DNA of 11,917 nt. Origin: Verrucomicrobiota bacterium (GTDB lineage Bacteria; Verrucomicrobiota; Verrucomicrobiia; Opitutales; Opitutaceae). The stretch is from contig JAURJO010000416.1 of the NCBI GenBank assembly GCA_030832235.1, positions 1-11,917 of the forward strand, read 5' to 3'. How positions within the stretch are numbered: the stretch's first letter is position 1; every line of letters starts with the position of its first letter. The position numbers and the translations under genes were made by a program. Positions 7,201 through 11,917 of the stretch are shown here, one piece after another. The notes beneath the pieces were generated by a model. That model was given only the letters and a program-made list of their open reading frames with translations, ran no database searches and was not told the origin of the DNA.

Positions 7201-7450
7201 GGTGGCCCATTATCCGGATGGCCACGAAGGGGAGCGCGAACCGCAAAGCCGGGAGCAACGTGGCAGGTGGCGATCATCTGCTGCGACCACGCGCGACTTT
7301 CGCGCCTTTGGAATGTTTCATGGTTATCACCTCTGAATCGTTTCGCGCCTGCATTTCGGCGGTTCACTTCCGGCTTGGCCGGTCACGGGCGCGGGTCAGT
7401 TTTAACCTGCTAATCGACCGATTCCTTGTTCGGCGCTTACCCCTACCCTA
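7201..7450. other. Structured intergenic region upstream of the TonB-dependent receptor gene
   Basis: No gene is supported in these 250 bases. Three inverted repeats follow one another: GTGGCC/GGCCAC (7202-7207 with 7220-7225); a bulged hairpin CGTGG/CCACG (7259-7263 with 7287-7291) enclosing CAGGTG/CATCTG (7264-7269 with 7275-7280, one G-U pair); and GCGCGA/TCGCGC (7291-7296 with 7300-7305) with a 3-base loop. The unpaired stretch between the first two contains CCGCAAAGCC (7241-7250). Further on, TTGGCC (7375-7380) and TTTTAA (7400-7405) are a poor promoter pair with 19-base spacing. The region could be a 5' leader, a small RNA, or merely GC-rich spacer. Confidence 0.4.
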
Positions 7451-10400
7451 ATGAACTCCCGTTCCTTATTTCGTGCCTTGATCGGCGCTTTCGTGATTTC
7501 CGGCGCGTTCGGCGGATTCGCCGCCTCTGCCGCTTTCGCCGGCTCCCTCACGGGGCTCGTCACCAACGCCGCCACCGGCGCCACCCTCGAGGGCGCGCGG
7601 GTTGTGCTCAAAGCGGGCAACCGTGAGACACTGACCGATAGCCTCGGTTTCTACACGTTTGAGGATCTGCCGGCGGGTTCCGTTGTTCTCGTGGCGACCT
7701 ACACCGGCCTCGCGCCCACCGAAGTTGCCGCGGAGGTCTCGGCCGCCGGACGCGCCCGCAAGGACATCAGCCTCACCGCGGACATTTACCGCCTGAGCGC
7801 ATTCGTCGTCGGCAGCGAACGCGAGGGCAACGCCAAGGCGATCACCCTCCAGCGCCTTTCCGACGGCGTGAAGAGCATCGTGTCGGCCGATGCCTTCGGC
7901 GGTCTCGCCGGTAACCCCGCGGATCTCGCCGCGCGTCTTCCCGGAGTGGAGGGCGAGTCGGTGGGCGGCGACATGCGCTACCTGCGCATCCGAGGGCTGC
8001 ACCAGAACCTCAGCTCCATCACGCAGGACGGCAACCGGCTGGCCGACGCCGGATCAGCCGGCGCGACGCGCGAGTTCCAGTTCCAAACGGTCGGCTCCGA
8101 CTCGATCGAGCGCATCGAGGTGACGAAGTCGCCGACGCCCGACATGGACGGCGACTCCATCGGCGGCGCAGTGAACCTCATTTCTAAGAGCGCCTTCGAC
8201 TCTTCCCCCGAGCGCCGCATCCGCGGGTCGATCGGCGCGATTTGGCGCGCCACCGATCCGCGCGATCCCTCGCGGCCCAACGCCTCGCTCTCCTACTCGG
8301 AGGTGTTCTTCGGCAAACTCGGCGTGAACCTGAACCTCGCCTACCGCCCGCACGGCTCGATCATCGACATGTCGACGCAGGCCTTCGAGCAATTACCGGC
8401 CGACCGCACCGGACCCGCGTACCAGTATTCCCTCTCGCTGCAGGATTTCCGCAACGTGCGCACCCGCTCCGGCGCCGGCCTGCGGCTCGATTACAAGTGG
8501 AGCGACCAGGTGCGCTTCTTCGCGAATTACCAGCTCAACAAGCACATCGAGCACTCGGACCACAACCAGGTGACGTGGCAGACCAACCAGGCCGTTGCCA
8601 CCCTCGACGCCACGGGCAACCCCACCGGGACCAACGGCATCCTTCCCGGTTATTCCGATACCGAAACCCGCGTGCGCGCCGTCACCGCCAGCACGGTCGC
8701 GATCAACTCACAGGCCCTCTACAAGCTCGGCGACACCAAGACCTTCACGCTCGGCGGCGTGCACCGTTACCGGAGCCTCGCGCTCGACTACGACGCCTAC
8801 ACCTCCCAATCCAAGGCGCTCTACCCTGGTAACAACACCTTCACGTACACCCTGCGTGGAGCGGGTTGGACGATCCAGCGCGACGACGCGCTTTTCCCGC
8901 GCATCACCCAGACCGCCGGCCCCGACTGGCTCAATCCCGCGAGCTACACCGACAACCTTTACTCGAGCGCGCGCTCGGTGGGTTGGGACAACTACCTCGG
9001 CGCATCGCTGAACGCGAAGCAGTCGTTTACCTCTCCGCTCGGCGCCTACCTGAAGGCCGGCCTCCGCTACCGCCGCCAGAGCCGCTACCTCGACAACACG
9101 CCCTTCAACACCGTCTACGTGGGCCCCGATGGCGTGATGGGGCCCAACGCCTCCGCCGGCGGACGCAACGACGACAATCTTGCTCAATTCGGGCTGATGA
9201 ACCGTACCTACCCGAACACCAAGCTCGGCAAGTACGCCACGCCCCCGTTCCCCGCCTTCCAGGCGGTCGGCCGCATTGACGACGTCGCCGGCGACATCGC
9301 CGCGCATCCCGATTGGTGGCGCCCGCAGCTCGCCGCCAACCTCCAGGCGGAGCTGATCAACAACCAGCAGTTCACCGAGGAGATCCGCGCCGCGTATGTG
9401 ATGGGCGCCGCGCAATTCGGCCGGCTCAATGTCCTCACCGGTGTGCGCATCGAGGACACCGCGACCAAGGGCACGGGCGCGCTGCAGGTGGTCACCCCCG
9501 AGGAGAAGGCCCGCCGCGCCGCCTGGGGTACCGCGCCGCTCACCGACGCCGAGACGATCCGCCGCACGCGTGAGGAGTTCGGCCGGCGGCAGACGCGCAC
9601 AGGCGACTACCGCAGCGTCTTCCCCGGCGTGCACCTGAAGTACCGCTTCACGCCCAACCTGCTGGCGCGCGCCGGCTACACCGAGAACATCGGACGCCCC
9701 GGCATCGGCCAGCTGATCCCGCGCACGACCGTCAACTACGACAACCAGACCGTCTCCACCAGCAACCCCTCGCTCCTCCCGCAATGGGCGAAGAACTTCG
9801 ACGTCACGGGTGAGCTCTACTTCGAGCCCGCCGGCATGTTCACGTTCGGCGTCTTCGAGAAGCAGATCCGCAAGTTCATCTACACCTCGGGCGGCGCGAC
9901 GATCCCGACGGGAACCGACAACGGGTTCAACGGCGACTACGCCGGCTACGCGCTCACCACCCAGTACAACGGCGGCTTCGCGCGCGTCCGCGGCCTCGAG
10001 CTGGGTTACAACCAGCAGTTCACCTTTCTCCCCGGCATCTGGAAAGGCCTCGGCGCCTTCGCCAACGCAACGTGGATGAACGCGCGCGGCAATTACGGCG
10101 CCGGCACGGCCATCGCCCTCGCGCCCAACCCGCGCATCGCGGGCTTCAATCCCTTCATCGCCAACACCGGCGTTTCCTACATCCGCTCGAAGCTCAATCT
10201 CCGCGCCAGCTTCAGCTACCGCCACCGTTATCTGTCGACGTTCAACGCCAACGAGTCCCGTGCCGTCTATTTCGCACGCCGACCCGTGCTTGATCTCAAA
10301 ACCCTCTACAATCTGAGCCGTTCCTACAGCCTCTACCTCGACGTGAACAACGTCCTCATGCAGCCCGACCGCGAGACGCAGTTCGGGTACGGCCGCCCCC

Positions 10401-10456
10401 AGACCACCCACCTCATGCGACCGCAGTTCATGTTCGGTCTCAACGGCCGCCTGTGA
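7451..10456 (+). CDS. TonB-dependent receptor with N-terminal carboxypeptidase-regulatory-like domain
   Basis: This 1001-residue outer-membrane protein should import a bulky substrate using energy from TonB-ExbBD. Residues 1-30 are a signal peptide (basic start, hydrophobic core, cleavage likely after AFA30), which supports the chosen ATG. Residues 31-112 form a carboxypeptidase-regulatory-like beta-domain (GSLTGLVTNAATGATLEGARVVL), as in many SusC-like receptors. LSAFVVGSE (about 114-122) may act as TonB box. The plug (about 130-250) contains RYLRIRGLHQNLSSITQDG and ERIEVTKSPTPDMDGDSIGGAVNL (220-243), a motif typical of the Xanthomonas/Caulobacter-type receptors, often linked to oligosaccharide uptake. 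The rest is beta-barrel, with aromatic-rich alternating strands; it ends in FGLNGRL rather than the usual terminal Phe/Trp/Tyr. No SusD-like gene is next to it. Substrate unknown. The ATG has no Shine-Dalgarno. An exported PVC-type dehydrogenase gene follows after 87 bases. Confidence 0.95.
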   Translation: MNSRSLFRALIGAFVISGAFGGFAASAAFAGSLTGLVTNAATGATLEGARVVLKAGNRETLTDSLGFYTFEDLPAGSVVLVATYTGLAPTEVAAEVSAAGRARKDISLTADIYRLSAFVVGSEREGNAKAITLQRLSDGVKSIVSADAFGGLAGNPADLAARLPGVEGESVGGDMRYLRIRGLHQNLSSITQDGNRLADAGSAGATREFQFQTVGSDSIERIEVTKSPTPDMDGDSIGGAVNLISKSAFDSSPERRIRGSIGAIWRATDPRDPSRPNASLSYSEVFFGKLGVNLNLAYRPHGSIIDMSTQAFEQLPADRTGPAYQYSLSLQDFRNVRTRSGAGLRLDYKWSDQVRFFANYQLNKHIEHSDHNQVTWQTNQAVATLDATGNPTGTNGILPGYSDTETRVRAVTASTVAINSQALYKLGDTKTFTLGGVHRYRSLALDYDAYTSQSKALYPGNNTFTYTLRGAGWTIQRDDALFPRITQTAGPDWLNPASYTDNLYSSARSVGWDNYLGASLNAKQSFTSPLGAYLKAGLRYRRQSRYLDNTPFNTVYVGPDGVMGPNASAGGRNDDNLAQFGLMNRTYPNTKLGKYATPPFPAFQAVGRIDDVAGDIAAHPDWWRPQLAANLQAELINNQQFTEEIRAAYVMGAAQFGRLNVLTGVRIEDTATKGTGALQVVTPEEKARRAAWGTAPLTDAETIRRTREEFGRRQTRTGDYRSVFPGVHLKYRFTPNLLARAGYTENIGRPGIGQLIPRTTVNYDNQTVSTSNPSLLPQWAKNFDVTGELYFEPAGMFTFGVFEKQIRKFIYTSGGATIPTGTDNGFNGDYAGYALTTQYNGGFARVRGLELGYNQQFTFLPGIWKGLGAFANATWMNARGNYGAGTAIALAPNPRIAGFNPFIANTGVSYIRSKLNLRASFSYRHRYLSTFNANESRAVYFARRPVLDLKTLYNLSRSYSLYLDVNNVLMQPDRETQFGYGRPQTTHLMRPQFMFGLNGRL

Positions 10457-10511
10457 CGCGCCGCGGCCCCATGATTTTGGTTCTCCCAGCGACTCCCCCC
10501 TTCGGCCGCGG
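10445..10511 (+). promoter_or_regulatory. Mutually exclusive GC-rich hairpins between receptor and dehydrogenase genes
   Basis: GCGGCC at 10463-10468 can pair with GGCCGC at 10445-10450 (6-bp stem, 12-base loop holding the receptor stop codon) or, as CCGCGGCC 10461-10468, with GGCCGCGG at 10504-10511 (8-bp stem, 35-base loop). Only one can form at a time. There is no T tract. The arrangement could tune transcription or translation into the downstream gene, or be chance in GC-rich DNA. Confidence 0.3.
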
Positions 10512-10543
10512 AACTGGACAGCCAAACTGAACGTCCTCTGAGC

Positions 10544-11917
10544 ATGCAACCCCGCCTCGACCTCCTTTTATTACCGCTGCTGTTCTTTCCTTCGCCGGCC
10601 TTCGCCGCCGAGATCCCGCGCTTCACACCTGAGGTCGCTGAGTTCGTCCGAAACTTCAAGCCGGGCGGCCAGGACCTCACCGGCCAGGCGCGGATCCTTC
10701 CGCCCGATGAAGCCGTGCGCGCGATGAAGCTGCCCGCCGGCTACGCCGCCGAGCTTGTCGCCAGCGAACCCGAAATCCGGCAGCCGATCGACCTGCGGTT
10801 CGACGAACGCGGGCGCCTCTGGGTCGTGGAGTACCTGCAGTACCCGTTTCCCGCCGGCCTCACCGTCACCTCCTACGACCAGTACATCCGCGCCGAGTTC
10901 AACCGCACGCCACCGCCGCCGCCCCGCCACACCCGTGGAGCGGACCGCATCACGATCCTCGAGGATCGCGACGGCGACGGGAAGTTCGAGACCCGCAAGG
11001 TTTTCCTCGAGGGCCTCAACCTCGCCACCAGCGTGCTGCCCGGGGACGGCGGCGTGTGGGTGCTGATGTCGCCGTACCTCCTGTTTTACCCCGACCGCAA
11101 CGGCGATGACCTTCCCGACGGAAATCCCGAGGTGCACCTCGCGGGTTTCGGATTGGAAGACACGCACTCCCTAGCGACCAACCTGCATTGGGGTCCGGAC
11201 GGCTGGATCTACGGCGCCACGGGCAGCACCACGAACCTCGAGATCCAAGGCATCACGCTGCTCGGGCAGGGCATCTGGCGCTATCATCCGGGAACCAAGG
11301 TCTTCGAGGTCTTCGCTGAAGGTGGCGGCAACACCTTCAGCTTCGAGTTCGACCGGTTCGGCCGCGCCTTCTCCGGAACCAACACCGGCGCAACCCGCGG
11401 GCTGCACTACGCGCAGGGCGCCACCTACGTGAAGGGCTGGACCAAGCACGGGCCCGCCATGAACCCGTTCATCTTCGGATTCTTCGAGCACATGCGGCAC
11501 GAGGGCTACTCCCAGCGTTTCCCGCAGACGTTCATCGTCTACGAGGCCGACACGCTCCCGGCGCTCAATGGCCAGGTGGTCGTGGGCATGGCGCTCACCA
11601 ACCGCGTCCAGGCCAGCCAACTCATTCCCGACACCTCGAGCTTCCGCACCGTCGACCGCGACGCGCTCATCACGACCGAAGACAAGGGCTTCCGCCCGGT
11701 TGACATCGAGCAGGGCCCCGACGGGGCCATTTACATCGCCGACTGGACCGATCTGCGCCTGAGCCACCTCAACCCCGCCGACACCTGGGACAAAACCCAC
11801 GGACGCATTTTCCGCATCGTGCCCGCCGACCGGAAGCTGCCGCCGATCCGCGATCTCCGCCGCCTTTCCTCCACCGAACTCATCGCCACCCTCGCCGCTC
11901 CCCACCGCGAACTCCGC
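10544..11917 (+). CDS. Exported PVC-type membrane-bound dehydrogenase-like protein (3' end outside window)
   Basis: The frame from ATG 10544 runs without a stop to the right edge, giving the first 458 residues. Residues 1-21 are a signal peptide (MQPRLDLLLLPLLFFPSPAFA), so the protein is exported; this also supports the start. From residue 63 the sequence matches the N-terminal beta-propeller of the PVC-type 'membrane-bound dehydrogenase' family: LPAGYAAELVASEP, FDERGRLWVVEYLQYP (86-101), a DRDGDGKFE segment (about 142-149) that resembles a Ca-binding loop, then HWGPDGWIYGATGS, FDRFGRAFSGTN and IEQGPDGAIYIADWTD blade motifs. Full members usually continue with HEAT-like repeats and a C-terminal c-type haem domain (CxxCH); that part would lie outside the window. 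The catalytic activity of these proteins is not established despite the name. The gene is 87 bases after the receptor gene and may be expressed with it. Confidence 0.9.
   Translation, partial: MQPRLDLLLLPLLFFPSPAFAAEIPRFTPEVAEFVRNFKPGGQDLTGQARILPPDEAVRAMKLPAGYAAELVASEPEIRQPIDLRFDERGRLWVVEYLQYPFPAGLTVTSYDQYIRAEFNRTPPPPPRHTRGADRITILEDRDGDGKFETRKVFLEGLNLATSVLPGDGGVWVLMSPYLLFYPDRNGDDLPDGNPEVHLAGFGLEDTHSLATNLHWGPDGWIYGATGSTTNLEIQGITLLGQGIWRYHPGTKVFEVFAEGGGNTFSFEFDRFGRAFSGTNTGATRGLHYAQGATYVKGWTKHGPAMNPFIFGFFEHMRHEGYSQRFPQTFIVYEADTLPALNGQVVVGMALTNRVQASQLIPDTSSFRTVDRDALITTEDKGFRPVDIEQGPDGAIYIADWTDLRLSHLNPADTWDKTHGRIFRIVPADRKLPPIRDLRRLSSTELIATLAAPHRELR

Noticed and set aside
7226..7291. Possible c-di-GMP (GEMM) or cobalamin riboswitch, suggested by CGCAAAGCC and AGCCGGGAG near GGCAGGTGG
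   Set aside because: Only fragments of either consensus match: the GNRA-capped stem and second conserved strand of GEMM, and the upstream core of the cobalamin aptamer, could not be found.
7306..7330. LacI-type operator suggested by GGAATGTTTC upstream of the receptor gene
   Set aside because: Only 6 of 10 positions are symmetric, too weak to call.
7218..7451. A 77-codon frame between mutS and the receptor gene
   Set aside because: No recognisable features, ends at the receptor start, and covers the predicted hairpins and promoter region.
8708..10549. A 613-codon open frame on the minus strand antisense to the receptor gene
   Set aside because: Same composition bias, no domain or signal peptide, and the opposite strand encodes an unmistakable TonB-dependent receptor.

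Overview
The window is a GC-rich bacterial chromosome segment (most genes end codons in G or C). Its gene content points to the PVC superphylum, most likely Verrucomicrobia of the Opitutus type. The main grounds are the start of a PVC-type 'membrane-bound dehydrogenase' beta-propeller at the right edge, a large TonB-dependent receptor carrying an N-terminal carboxypeptidase-regulatory-like domain, and a small minus-strand protein that resembles a family I associate with Planctomycetes and Verrucomicrobia. The organism assignment is inference; no rRNA or other marker is present.

Left part (1-2060, plus strand): the 3' portion of an unrecognised gene whose fold looks like a polysaccharide-active enzyme, then hisF (cyclase subunit of imidazole glycerol phosphate synthase) without other his genes beside it. 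An 8-bp perfect hairpin fills the 49-base gap. Convergent with hisF, with only two bases between the stop codons, is a minus-strand gene (2063-2650) for the small conserved PVC-type protein.

Middle part (2651-7151, plus strand): a 121-base divergent intergenic region with an interrupted dyad, then an isochorismatase-family hydrolase that probably starts at TTG. Six bases later comes an OB-fold plus HD-domain protein of the YhaM 3'-5' exoribonuclease type, and after a 246-base gap a complete mutS (852 residues) with all key motifs. These are mostly housekeeping genes.

Right part (7152-11917, plus strand): a likely intrinsic terminator after mutS, a 250-base region with three consecutive predicted hairpins, a 1001-residue TonB-dependent receptor of the Xanthomonas/Caulobacter type with a clear signal peptide, and 87 bases later an exported PVC-type dehydrogenase-like beta-propeller that runs off the window. 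Receptor and dehydrogenase look like a substrate uptake and periplasmic processing pair.

No tRNA, rRNA, CRISPR array, insertion sequence, phage gene or toxin-antitoxin pair was seen. None of the seven visible start codons has a convincing Shine-Dalgarno sequence. The less ordinary items are the structured stretch before the receptor gene, the unclassified first gene, the small PVC-type protein, and the receptor-dehydrogenase pair; none amounts to a clearly new system on sequence alone.
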